Assembly (NCBI GenBank): GCA_011634665.1
Contig: WAEK01000002.1
Coordinates: 2,010,001 to 2,074,000 of the forward strand
Length of the DNA: 64,000 nucleotides
Direction of reading: 5' to 3'
DNA from: Mortierella sp. BCC40632
Taxonomy: Eukaryota > Mortierellomycota > Mortierellomycetes > Mortierellales > Mortierellaceae
Shown one piece after another: positions 10,228 to 21,994 of the stretch (positions within the stretch are counted from its first letter, which is position 1; every line of letters begins with the position of its first letter). The notes beneath the pieces are model-generated. The model made no database searches. It saw nothing but the letters and a program-made list of their open reading frames with translations, and was not told the origin of the DNA. The translations under genes and the position numbers were made by a program.

Positions 10228-12267
10228 CTACGGCGACATTGGGTACTGTTGATGATACTGTGGTTGCAGCATCAACTGCTCTAGTTGTGATTGATGATGG
10301 TGCGAGGACGATGTTCTTCGAAGTTGAGATGCGAAATTCGATGTCCTTCCTTCAGCATCACTAATGGCATTGGCATTCGGGTTCTTTGTTGTCGAAACTG
10401 AACAAGAGGATGACAATGCTGCTGCCTTCACAGGAATAGCAGCGTCTGTGGCAGGGGCAGTGGAGGAGCAGGAGGAGGAAATCGTGGCATTGGTTTCCAC
10501 CACGGAGGTCTTTCGTTGCGCGGGCATAAATACCATGGGCGTGGTCGCCCCAGCAAAGGGGGCCTTCTTGCTAAAGGGAGACCCACCAAAGGGAAAGAGA
10601 GTCGTAGTCAGATATTTCAGAAATCCCATAGGTTTCTCCGACATGGATGAAGAAGATCCGTCGGGAGGCGGGATGTTGTACGCCATGCGGTAATAGTTCT
10701 GACTCTTTTGCCAACGGCGAAGGTACAGCCTGTAGGAGACAACCAACCCTAGTGCGAGGAGTCCAACAAAGACAAGGCTGCAAGAGGCGACAGCAACCTC
10801 AGTCGGTGAGAGTGACTTGGGAAACAGCGACGCCGGCCATTTCCAGGTAAACGTAAAGGGTGAAGAAGGTCGCCGACGAAGAAACGGAGGCCAAAAGTTA
10901 TTTCTAGAGTCAATTGTATCGTCCTGATTGGGGTGTTGGCCACGATGACCATTGTGAGGCTCATACGTGCTCCGTGGAGGCTGATCCAGGTCAGACTCTG
11001 CTGGCCACCGTTCAGAATCCGATTTGGGTTCCTCCACGATGTAGGGTTCATCGTTAATGAAAATCACCTTGGGCTCATCTTTCTTCAAGTCCTCAAACAG
11101 AGTCTTTTCCTCCAAACCTAAGTGGCTCTCTGATACTGGTGGCTGCAATGTCTCGTCCATCGATAGCTTCGGCTTGTCGCTGACTTCTCCATCGTCTTCG
11201 AAATTGCCATCATCGTCAAAGAACCGACGGTGCAAGGGCTCTGCATCATCAGAGTTTGACACGCCTTCCTCCTCTGCAATGAGTCGTTGAGTCTCGACAG
11301 AACTCTCCAACAATTCCTTCTCCATTCTGTTATCGTGTATCGCTGCCTTGAGCGCCCTTTGGAGTCCTCCAACATGCTCAATACCCTCTTGGCCAAGGTT
11401 CTTGGGATGATTGGCCTCATTTTGAGCAGCAACATCTTCTGCTACTGAGTCCAGTCCAATGTCGTCAGCATGCTCAAATGTAGCCGCAAGGAGCGCCCGT
11501 AGTTCCGGATGATGGTCTTCCTTTAATGGGCCTAGAGTCGTTGAGCTGGGTGATCCTAGTTCCTCCCTCTTTTCAGCACCTGCAAATCCAATAGCCGGAC
11601 CGTACTCTCCATCGTTCGAGACCAACGGGGATATTCCATCTTGGTTTTCAGCATATCTAGCTGTGGCAGACTCTGCCTTGGTTTCAGTATTACTCTGCCG
11701 TTGCTGTTTCCGTTGTTGCTTTTGCTTCCGGGACTTTTGTGATTTTCGTCGTCGTTGTTGTCTTCGCTGTGGCTGGTTCAGAAACACAGGCAACTGACTC
11801 TCCGAGTTGACGATCGATTCGTATGCAGAAAAAAATCGCGTAGGCTCGGCCTGAGTCATGGTGATCACAGTCGCTTCCTCTATCTCCTCCTCCTCTGATG
11901 GCCCGATAAAGTCTTCTGCTCCAGGAAAGGGCACTTCCTCAGCTGTCAACTCATTATCTTCAATGGCTCGCTTGTGCAGTTGTTGCGGGTGTGGTGGGTA
12001 GTTCGACTCAATGGAATTTGAAGCCAGGGCATGACCGGAGGTGCGTTGTGATCCGTGGTTTTTAGAGGTTGTGGAGAGAAATGAAGGAAGGGAAAGGGAT
12101 CCCAGTCGGCGAGAGAGCGATTGTGAGGATGCCTTGAGGATCTTTCCAACATCGAGGCTTGGTGATGAGGAAGATGTTGAAGAGACTCGGTGAATGGGCT
12201 TTGCATGAGCAGTCCATACAAGGGCCAAATAGCATGCCAGTGATAACGAAAGCAGGTGGAGCCTCAT
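10228..12267 (-). CDS. Uncharacterised type I membrane protein, 679 aa
   Basis: Family not recognised. Single exon. The start ATG at 12267 opens directly into a classical signal peptide (hydrophobic core LLSLSLACYLALVW, cleavage likely after AHA). The luminal/extracellular part (~25-500) is hydrophilic with Ser-rich, acidic and Gln/Arg-rich stretches (QRRQQRRRKSQKSRKQKQQR). One membrane segment, VAVASCSLVFVGLLALGLVV, lies near residue 500 and is followed by basic residues (YLRRWQK), fixing a type I topology. The ~160-residue cytosolic tail has Tyr, Pro and Ser/Thr clusters and ends with Gln/His-rich sequence. The pattern suits a cell-surface or ER/Golgi sensor or anchor, but no function can be named. 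Confidence 0.72.
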   Translation of the reverse strand: MRLHLLSLSLACYLALVWTAHAKPIHRVSSTSSSSPSLDVGKILKASSQSLSRRLGSLSLPSFLSTTSKNHGSQRTSGHALASNSIESNYPPHPQQLHKRAIEDNELTAEEVPFPGAEDFIGPSEEEEIEEATVITMTQAEPTRFFSAYESIVNSESQLPVFLNQPQRRQQRRRKSQKSRKQKQQRKQQRQSNTETKAESATARYAENQDGISPLVSNDGEYGPAIGFAGAEKREELGSPSSTTLGPLKEDHHPELRALLAATFEHADDIGLDSVAEDVAAQNEANHPKNLGQEGIEHVGGLQRALKAAIHDNRMEKELLESSVETQRLIAEEEGVSNSDDAEPLHRRFFDDDGNFEDDGEVSDKPKLSMDETLQPPVSESHLGLEEKTLFEDLKKDEPKVIFINDEPYIVEEPKSDSERWPAESDLDQPPRSTYEPHNGHRGQHPNQDDTIDSRNNFWPPFLRRRPSSPFTFTWKWPASLFPKSLSPTEVAVASCSLVFVGLLALGLVVSYRLYLRRWQKSQNYYRMAYNIPPPDGSSSSMSEKPMGFLKYLTTTLFPFGGSPFSKKAPFAGATTPMVFMPAQRKTSVVETNATISSSCSSTAPATDAAIPVKAAALSSSCSVSTTKNPNANAISDAEGRTSNFASQLRRTSSSHHHQSQLEQLMLQPQYHQQYPMSP

Positions 12268-12750
12268 AATTTAGACGAGGGCAAAGGTTGTGGGTAGCAG
12301 ATGTTGAGATACTAGAGCAAAGAGGAGAGAGGAAGAGAGGAAGAAAGAGAGAGAGAGAGAGGATGAGAGGATAAGAGGAGGAGAGGAGAGGAGGAGAGAG
12401 AGATGAAAAAGAAAGAGAGATGTGAGGTCAATAGTGGCGACAGGGAGTAAACTCTAGTGGAAGCAAAGTAGAGGCAAAAACGTGGAGATTATACGTGATC
12501 TCCTCGCCAGACAGTTTATGCGAGAAGTATTCTATTGAAAGACATGCCTGAAAGAGGGCCATTGAGTCTTTTTCAGGGTGAGGGGAGAGATTCAGGATCG
12601 TCCTTTTTTCTACCATTGTCTCTCCAAAACAAATGGTCTTGATCCGTTTATGCGTGCAGACACGCAGACGCGCCTAAGACAATTCGCACAGACACCTATG
12701 AATTTTTTTTTCTTTATTTGAGAAAACCCTCTTGAATTGAATCTTATCTT
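12268..12750. other. Intergenic, GA-rich
   Basis: Upstream region of the type I membrane protein gene and 3' flank of ISN1. A long GA-rich block (12318-12420) dominates. An open frame at 12428-12616 has no recognisable features. Confidence 0.5.
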
Positions 12751-15025
12751 TTACTCGCTTCCCTCTGGGACAGTCAACAAGGGCGTGAGCTCTTTCAGCA
12801 CATTCTCCGTCTCTTCGGGGTTGATAATCCAGAGAGTGCAGCAGCTCGAGCGTGTGGCAAAGTCATTACCAGTCGACAAGAACTAGAGAAAGAGAGAGAA
12901 AGAAGTAAAAGAGAGAGAGAGAGAGAAAAGCGCAAATGCGTGATAAAGCCGCGGTTGCTCGTTAGGCACTGTTTTGCATGAACGTACACTATTCTATCGC
13001 ATCCTTCTTAGCGAGTTCTCACCTGGTCTCCAACGTGGAGAGTAGCATCTGGAGCTGCACCGAGATAGGTTTGCAGGACTTGGACACCGATAAGCTTGTT
13101 ACCACTATGACGTAGACATAATACAAAGGTGAGGATGGGATTCTGGAAGAGCATCAATGCTGGGCGAGCAATCAAAAGGTTTAACTTACATGTCAACGAA
13201 GACATCGTTGCCGCCGTTGAATGCACAGAATGGAATGGCGGTCTTGGTTGAGCTGGACATTTGCTGGTACTCAAGCAAACGCTGTTGTGTCGAGAGTACA
13301 CACTCGTCCAACTGCTCTCGGGCAATCTTGCAGTCACCAACGGGGACAATGCCTACGGCGCGCATCTTTCTCAGAGTGGTTGCCTTGAGGTTCATGGAAG
13401 CCACGCACCGTTTAAGGTTCTCCTCTGCGACATCCAAGAGCTCTTGAATCTCCTCTGGCTTCCACGCCAACATTGAGGCTGGTTGATAGGTTCTACAAAG
13501 GGATAATTTATATCAGATTAGAGGCAACAAACAGAGTGCTGAACCTTATTAAATGATACCAGGGAATGGCACTTACTCTGGAGCAATATAGGTCAAACCA
13601 ACCACTGGTTCACCATTGTCATCCTTCTTCCATCCGCAACGGAAGAGGTAGTTACATTCACCTCCAAGTACATAGAAACGTTCGAGCAGTTTCTCGGACA
13701 AGTTACGTTTCTGGAATCCATTCAAGAGACCTTTAAGGCGGTCCTCGTACTTGCTAGCATCGCCAGGGTATCCGGCAGCAGTGACGATGGCGACTCGGAG
13801 ACCAGCACGCATCAAAGTAATCAAAAGTGGGATCAGGGGAGAGCAATCGGTGAAGCAAGTTCCGTCATCGTATAGAGTCATATCTCCATCACTATCAATA
13901 TTCGACGGGGAGAGGCAACATCATATTAAGTAGGATACTCTTTGACTAACACTGCTGCTCTCTTTTCTCTATGAACCGCAGCAAGCATTTTCTTACAAGG
14001 TAATCAGGCTGATGGTCTTTGCAATAGCCATGACTTGAGCTGTATTCAGGAGTCTATCGCCGCCACCAAATAGAGTTTACGTGTGGGAAGAAACAATGGG
14101 TGAGCAACACTTGACCTGATGCAGGCGCTCTGTCCTTTTGGTCGTGTCACAAGCACACAAGTGAACTCATTTGCTTGGTTCGGGTCTTTTGGTCTGACGT
14201 CGACAATTGCATAGTTATTCTTGGGATACATGCAGAACAATATCAAGGAATCGAAGGGTTGAGAGGGGATCATCTTACCTGCGAATATCGTTGAAACTTG
14301 GTGGGACGAACCGTCTGGCAGCAATTGAGTGCTTTGCATTGGCATCTAGGAATGCAGCCTCGAGTGGCAATGAGGTAAAGAATGATGCCACCGACGGCAC
14401 GATCCGATGCAGTCTTGAATGCTCTGGTACGCCCTTGGCTGCTTTTCTACGGTGTTCTTCAATCATGGCTTCGACAGACCGCATGATCTCGATATATCGT
14501 TGAAGGTTGGCATCGACCATGGGTCGATCTTCTTCTTGATAGCTATCGTCTTCACCTCCACTAGAGTTGTTGTTTGGTCCATTTCCATTTCCACCTGCGC
14601 CATTGAAACTGCCCTGGTCATTGCTGTTGACAACAGGCGATGTCAAGACTGGCTTTCGTGGTTTGGCATGGAGAATGAATGGAGTGAGCAGCAAACTCTT
14701 GATAAATTCGATGAGCGGATCGCGTTTCTAAATGAATGTGAGAGCCGAAATGGGATGATGTGGAGGAGGGAAGGTGAGCATGACCATGTCTCTTTCTTCG
14801 TTTCCATGGCGCGTCACGCTGACCCAAACGGGTGTTTCTGCCATTACATGAGCACGCAGCTGGTAGTTGATCTAATTCCATGGAGGCAAAAGAGTAACAG
14901 AGGCAGAGTGTTAGGGGGGTGAGCGCAAGGTTCAAGGACATGAACTGATCCCGAGATATTGGAACCAACATTCAAAAGCAAAAGACAGCTCAGAGACAGG
15001 GTCCTACTCTGTAAGCGGATGTCAT
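12751..15025 (-). CDS. ISN1: IMP-specific 5'-nucleotidase
   Basis: Hydrolyses IMP to inosine in purine salvage; cytosolic HAD-superfamily enzyme typical of fungi. Eight exons in gene order: 15025..15008, 14871..14848, 14727..14279, 14053..13997, 13891..13577, 13492..13190, 13104..13023, 12882..12751; 459 aa, close to yeast Isn1. The catalytic HAD motif reads ITFDGDMTLYDDG, with the aspartates near residues 184 and 186. IVTAAGYPG (motif II), LGGECNYLF and FNGGNDVFVDIGNK match the family, and the C-terminus has STGNDFATRSSCCTLWI. The first two coding exons are only 18 and 24 nt and encode MTSAYR and INYQLRAH, the conserved Isn1 N-terminus. All joins are GT-AG and phase-consistent. Confidence 0.93.
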
Positions 15026-16976
15026 GATGAAGTAGGCGGGACGGCGAGAGAAGTGCTTGAGCAAGAGTGTGGAGGGGGAAGGTGATGTGCGAGTGTAGGT
15101 GGAAAGGAGAGGTGGTGGCGAGTGGGGGCGGAAGTGGTGTAGAGATAGTATAGACAAGAGAAAGAACAGAACCCAGAACCAGGAACCACCCAACAACAAG
15201 AACAAGAAGAAACGAAACGGACGAGCACGCATTTTGGCTGCCTTTTTAAAGGCGACGACCATGTTTGTGACTGTGCGGGTACCAGCCTTCCGCATGCGTT
15301 CAACTAACCTTATACCTCAGTCCGATGCAGCTGATGAATGCGGAGAAGTGGGTAGCGCCTACAAGCACGCCCTGCGATTGGTCGACCACACATATACTCG
15401 TGCTCTCATAAACCACGACTGCTTCCGAACCCTTCCTGCCAGCGGCAACGGTAAGGCTGGTAGGCTATTCTCTTGCCTCTGGCATTCTTGGTCCCCTGTG
15501 GTGCTTATCTTGTGAGTGTATATGTAGTTGCCACTTTCACAATGCACTCAACTGTAGTGGTGCCATGGACGGGGTCTCTTTAGTGCCGTTACTTGATACT
15601 CCAATGCCAGTCCAGTGGATTAGAGCCTCACATCCTCCAAACAATGCAGGACGCCTCAGGGAGAGAGAAAAAGTAGGTCGAACGGAGGATTAACTTGTTG
15701 CAATTTGGTCACCACCAATCCAACCTTCTTGTTCACCCCACAACCTTGTACTTCCCTTTTCGAGCACACAATTATGAAGACGCCTTTCGGCGTTTATCCA
15801 AACAAACTGAAAGTTTATACGCTATGAGAGGATAGACCACAAAAAGGACAGGTTGTCCAAAGCCGTGTAGCTAGAGGGCGCAAGTGACCAAACAGAGTCA
15901 AGAGGGTCAACTTCTCTCTAGATCTCTAGACGCCTAGACACCTAGACGCCTAAATCTCTAGGTTTCTAGACAAAGTGTAGAGGGCGAATGTCATTTGCTT
16001 AGGACAGATTAAAGTATATCAGAGAGGCCAGCGGGAAGCAAGTCTGAAACCATGAAGGCCCTGACAAACCTACCAAGTGAATGTAACCTAATCTGATTGA
16101 CAGTGAATGGCAGCCAAGGATAGGCAAAAGGCTATGAAGGAGTCTTTCTCGGAGCATTCAGGGACCTTTATATATACCCATTCCAGCCCCAGTCAGAGAT
16201 ACTTCAGGTACCAGGGAAAGACAGAGATCTGCTTTTTATTCTAAACGGATATTCGAAAAGTTCTGACACCATCATTTCTCGTACGAATCAGAAGCCTCGT
16301 GTGTCGGCCCCGGAGCCCTGCCCTGGATGGACTATGTACACCGCGAACAGAGGTCAGGAAGGCATACATCACACTGACGATGTTATCTACCCAATAGCAG
16401 GTTAGCGGTGTCCGTTTTTACTCAGAATTGAGTATCGAGCTTGGAGAAGGTGGAGGAACAGCATGGAGAGAGAAAGCACAAAAAGGTCATAGTGGCTTAG
16501 TGTTTCATCGTTCCACATGCATGCGTGCGTGCACTCTCTTCTGAAGAATAGGATTGAACACCCCTCCTCCTCTTCTCCTTCCTCTTGCATTCATCGATTG
16601 TCCCATTTACAACATCACTTCCCCGGGGTTTCCTCCACCCCTAGCTCATTTCTTCTACGCCTCCTTGACAGCGTAGCCTAGAACGTTCCCTTGACTGACT
16701 GATCAGCAGCAAGCCTGTTAGATCACCCTAATTTATTTCGCAGTCCTACAGTCCTCATTGACCAACTCAAACAAGAGATCCCCCCTTCCTCTTCTCCGCT
16801 AAAAAAAAAGTAAACCAACATTCAAAAGGGCATCTGACTCGCAGGAAGCTTTGTCGCATCTTTCCCACTTTCTTCTCTTCCCACCTTTACATTTTTTTCT
16901 CTTTTGTTACTTTCTTCCCCTCCTTTCTCTCCTGCACCTTTTTTTTTTCCCTCCCCTTTCACGAGTAAATTATCCC
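15026..16976. other. Intergenic divergent region ISN1/NMA111
   Basis: Nearly 2 kb without a supported gene. Contains a CTAG-rich short repeat (15917-15972) and pyrimidine-rich DNA just before the NMA111 start. Open frames such as 15099-15515 look like chance frames. No RNA gene was recognised. Confidence 0.5.
15917..15972. repeat. Imperfect CTAG-containing short tandem repeat
   Basis: Six to seven copies of a variable unit built on TCTAGA or CCTAGAC spaced 7-10 bases apart, in the ISN1/NMA111 intergenic region. Confidence 0.7.
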
Positions 16977-19900
16977 ATGGAGATCGACCTGACCGATTCC
17001 CCTAGCGCGACATCTGTCTCGACTCCTACAGACGGTGGCAGTGCTCTACTCCATCAACACAAGAGACGTCGTACAGACGATCCATCCTCGGACAGGGACG
17101 ATAATAGCAGAGCAGATCCTGAAGGCGAAGAGATAGAGATGACTGATGGAATCCCTGGCTCGACCATCAACGGCATCTCGAACCCAGACTGCAAGACAAT
17201 CCCTACAGGCGATGCGACACGATCTGCCATCTCATTGCATGAACCTCCTCAGTGGCAAAAAGTGATCGAAAAGGCCGTCAAGGCCATCGTCTCCATCCGG
17301 TTCAGTCAGGTCTCGGCATTCGATACCGAAGGTAGGTTTCGTGCTTCTTTGTCTTTCTTTTTCATTTATCATTCTCAGTTGTTTTTGGGTGCTGTGTTGG
17401 GCATGGCTCCAGGACTCTCTGCCTCGTTTACCCGTGCTTCGTAGCCCTATTGCTCGTTGGATATGCCAGCACACAGAGGAAGCACTCATTGGAGTCAACT
17501 CGTTAGCAGACTCGGAAGCGGTGGCATCAATGCAGACAGGCAGTATTCTTCTCATCTTGGAAGGGATGGCTTAAGCGAAGTATAGCCAAGGAATGCGTCC
17601 CGCTGCCGTCATCCTATTACCAGCTCTTTTTTTTTTTTTTTTTTTTTTAACGCGCAGCGGGAGCAACTCTCCCTCTCCCTCCCCCTCCCCTTGTGTCCTT
17701 GCCGCAACTCGATCAATCACTACCAGTGCCCCGGTCCTTTGCAGATTATGGAAGCGTTTGTCCTGCGCTTCGCCGCGGAGACATCTCCCCCCCTCATTGG
17801 ATCTCGATCTCAGGGCAACCTGCGGGATAGAGGGAACCACCATTATGCAGCGGTGAATGGGCACTGGTAGCAGTGAAAGAGTCACTTACGAAATGCAACC
17901 ACAATTGCGGGAATGTGTGGACAACTTGGGCAGTGTGAAGCAGTCAGTGGGACCTAACGTGAGGAGGAGGCTTTGGATTGCGTGCACGGGGAGGAAGAGG
18001 ACCGCCCTGTTCAACAATTTTATGCAGGCCCGCATGCATGTTTCATCTTTGGCGGTAAAAAAACCGGGTTGAGCTAACCACCACGACTTGTTCTCATCTC
18101 CCATCCTTCTCTTTCTTCTACCCTTTTTTTTTTCTGGCTCTCCAGGTCCCGAGACTTCAGAAGCTACAGGATTCATTGTTGATGCTGAACGTGGCTTTAT
18201 TCTCACAAATCGGTATGTTATCTGTCGTCGGCGAGATTTGTGCTTGCACCGGAGAATTGTTTCGATGATTTAATCCAGCTGTCATTGGTTTCTCACGCGT
18301 ACTCTTATTCTTCCCTACTGTTGTTTGCAACTTTTAGACACGTCGCATGCTCCGGTCCATTCGTTGGTGAGGCGGTGTGCCACGATCATGAGGAAGTTGA
18401 CGTGTTTCCTGTATATCGAGATCCAGTCCACGATTTTGGGTAAGTGGGATTCATCGCGTATTGTGTTTGATCTCACTCAAGATGGCTAGCTCTGCCATTA
18501 GAGAGGGATTGACCTCATTCAAACACTAGAGCCCTGACCAGTTCTTGTCTTTTCCCATGTCTGGCTTTTGGACAACAATTCATAACTCTGCGAAATACAG
18601 AATCCTCAAGTTCGATCCCTCAAAGATCAAGTATATGGAGGTGACCTCGATTCCACTTGCTCCAGAGATGGCCAAGGTCGGAATTGATATCCGTGTGGTC
18701 GGTAACGATGCTGGAGAGAAGCTTTCCATCTTGTCAGGATCTATCTCGCGACTGGACAGGAATGCTCCTGAATACGGAGATTTGACCTACAACGACTTCA
18801 AGTATGTAAAATATAGCTTTTGTTTTTTCTCCAGCCTTTTGATCAGACTTCAGTTGCACAAAGAAAATTAATCCAGAGCATCTCTCCCTTTTTAGTACAT
18901 TCTATCTGCAAGCAGCATCGAGTACCAGTGGAGGTTCGAGTGGCTCGCCTGTGATTGACATCAACGGCAACGCAGTGGCGCTGCAGGCAGGAGGCAGTTT
19001 GAAGGCTGCCACAGACTTTTTCCTTCCTCTGGATCGAGTCCGACGTGCATTGACATGTATCCAAGAAGGAAAGCCAGTGCCTCGTGGCACCATCCAAACA
19101 CAGTTCCTTTACAGACCTTTTGATGAGACCCGGCGCTTGGGATTGAGCCAGCAGACAGAGGCATTGATTCGAAGCGAGTTCCCAGACGAGATTGGAATGT
19201 TGGTAGCAGAGACTGTCCTCCCCAAGGGCCCTGCATGTGCAGTTCTGGAAGAGGGCGATATCTTGGTTTCGATCAATGGCGAGCTCATCACAAAGTTTGT
19301 CCCGCTTGAGGATTGCCTGGACCGCAACGTTGGCAAGGAGATTGAAATTGTGGCAGAGCGCGGAGGAGAGCAACGACGATTCACAGTGACGGTCCAGGAC
19401 TTGCACAGCATCACACCAGATCGTTATGTCGAGATTGGAGGAGCTAAACTGAACAATCTCAGCTATCAGCTGGCTCGTAGCTTCTGTGTGCCCGTGAGTG
19501 GCGTCTATGTCTCGGAACCCAGTGGAATGTTCCGATTCGAAGGGCCGGACCGTGGCTGGCTGATTTCTTCGATCGACAATCATCCAATTAGCAATTTGGA
19601 AGATTTCATCGAGGTTATGCAAGGAATTCCTGACAGAGAGCGTATTCCAGTGGTCTACTATAGCATTGCAGATGTTCACACGACTAGTGTTGCAGTGATT
19701 CAGGTGGAGCGTCACTGGAGCCGATTCAGGTTAGCAATTAGGAATGACAAGACTGGTCTCTGGGACTTTAAGAACCTCGGAACACCTCTGCCACCCAAGT
19801 CAATTGTGCCATCGACGGTACGATTCTTGGAGTTGGACGAATCTCTTGGACCAGCAAAGGAGTTGTTCAGTAGTATGGTCAAGGTCAGCTACTACATGCC

Positions 19901-21613
19901 TTGTCGCATTGACGGATTTCCTAAGAGCAGGGTATGTCCTATGTCTTTTTTTTTTTAATTCTTGTATTGCTTAACCACTGTTTTGTAGTCTGTCGCATGG
20001 CAAACATGGTGGTCTAAACGCGTATCATTTGTCCCTTTGTCACACCAAACTTTAGAAATACGGAGCGGGATTGGTTGTGGATGCCGAGCGTGGACTGATT
20101 GTTGTGTCACGAAACATTGTGCCATTTGCCATGGGTGATCTCAGCGTGACCATTGCCGACTCGATCATTGTCCCAGGAAAAGTAGTTTACCTCCATCCAA
20201 CACATAACTTTGCCATCATCTCGTACAACCCTGCTGATATTGGTGGTACCCCTATCCAGTCAGCCAAAATCTCGCCCATCAATCTTGTTCAGGGTCATCA
20301 GGTCTCTCTTGTTGCTTTCAACCATAACCAGCGACCAATTTGTCTCAAGACAGTGGTGACAGATATTACAAGTGTTACAATTCCTCACAATGCGACCCCA
20401 AGATTCCGTGGCATCAACCTGGACGCCATCACTCTGGACACACCTTTGGCTCAACAATGTTCTTCAGGTGTCTTGGCCGATAGCGAAGGCCGTGTTCAGG
20501 GATTGTGGTTGTCTTACCTGGGCGAGCGGAATAACAGTGGCCGTGACAATGAATACCATCTTGGTCTTCATATCTCGTGCATTATGCCTGTTTTGTTGCC
20601 TATGCAGAAGGGTATCTGCCCAACCTTGCGTAGTCTGAACATTGAAGTCATGCCAGTGCAGATGGCGCAAGCGCGTCATATGGGCCTGACAGATGCCTGG
20701 GTGAAGAAGGTCGAGGAAGCGAATCCTGCGAGACACCATATCTTTATGGTTCGACGTACAGAGACGGGCTCGATTTCGGCATCAATCTTGCAAGAGTTGG
20801 ATCTGATCCTTAGCATCAATGGCAAGGTGATCACACGGATGTACGAGCTGGATGTGCAGTATGATGCCACGGAATTGGAGATGGTGGTCTTGAGGAAGAA
20901 GCAAGAGGTCAAGGTGACGGTTCCAACTGAGCCCGTGGATGGATCGGGAACAAGTCGATTGGTGATCTGGGCAGGAGCGATGATGCATGAGCCACACAAG
21001 GCCGTCTTGCAACAGAGCAAGACACTTCCAAGCCGTGTGTATGTGAGTGCACGATCAAAGGGAAGTCCATCGTACATGTATGGTATGGTGCCAACCATGT
21101 GGGTGACCCATATCAACGGAACACCAACGCCAGATCTGGATGCGTTGTTGAGAGCCGTGAAGCAATGTCCAGACAACAGCTATGTTCGAGTCAAGACGAT
21201 GAGTTTTGATATGATTCCAACTGTTTTGAGTATCAAAACCAATATGCATTACTGGTAAGGAAAGGAGAGGGGGATCCTTGGAGAGGACATACTTCAAATA
21301 TCGTTTGGTATTTCTCTTTATGTGCTTGATTATCTAATCCAATATTCCTCTCTTTTTATGCTACCTAAATTTATGATTCATGCGTAATAGGCCTACAGCA
21401 GAGATGGTCAGGGATGATAATGAAGAGTCTGGATGGCGCAAGGTGGTGGATACACCTGCAGGTTCTTCGTCAATAACATCGACTGCAGTGATGGACTCGA
21501 TGACAGAAGTGGATCCTGTGGATGATGATGTGGATCAGGACGGAGCGAGTAAGAAGAGACGCGTCAGTGTAGAAAGGGGGCAAGATGATGTTGAGACGGA
21601 GTCAAGAGAGTAG
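16977..21613 (+). CDS. NMA111: HtrA-like nuclear serine protease Nma111
   Basis: Pro-apoptotic HtrA/DegP-type serine protease of fungi (yeast Nma111/Ynm3), nuclear, with duplicated protease and PDZ modules. Seven exons: 16977..17331, 18146..18212, 18338..18439, 18601..18801, 18896..19931, 20056..21254, 21391..21613; 1060 aa (yeast about 1000). The N-terminus has an NLS-like HKRRR. The catalytic triad is intact: His142 in [10 protein letters not shown], Asp173 in VHDFG, and a Ser near 257 in [14 protein letters not shown] signatures [10 protein letters not shown] and [10 protein letters not shown] follow. The second, degenerate protease unit (from [13 protein letters not shown]) reads [10 protein letters not shown] in place of a catalytic site. 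The C-terminus is acidic with a basic KKRR patch. The first intron is unusually long (814 nt). Confidence 0.94.
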
Positions 21614-21994
21614 ATTTGGAAGTGAAGAAGGAAAAAAAAGAAAGAAAAAAAGTAACAAGTTTATATGTAATTACAACCCCAGCTCTCTATTATAAAAACA
21701 CCCTCCTCTTGCTTAATTCATTTTTGGAACCACCGTCCACCATGGACTGACTCATCCTGCTTCAATCTGGGGCCTTGAGAAAAGGGATGAGGGGGCGAGT
21801 AATAGATAGTTTTGCAGCCCATAGTACTTTCTATGCTTGAATGAAGAGATATTTATTACGATGAGAAAGGAGGGTGTGGAGAGAGTGAGAGAATGTGGTG
21901 GACAAATAATACATGCAGTGCTGGATGAGATGTGAATATGGAATGATGAGTGTAAAGGATAAAGTATAGAAAGATATTGGATATTTTGAGTCTC
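21614..21994. other. Convergent intergenic NMA111/TPC1
   Basis: Short AT-rich 3' flanks of two converging genes; nothing else seen. Confidence 0.6.
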
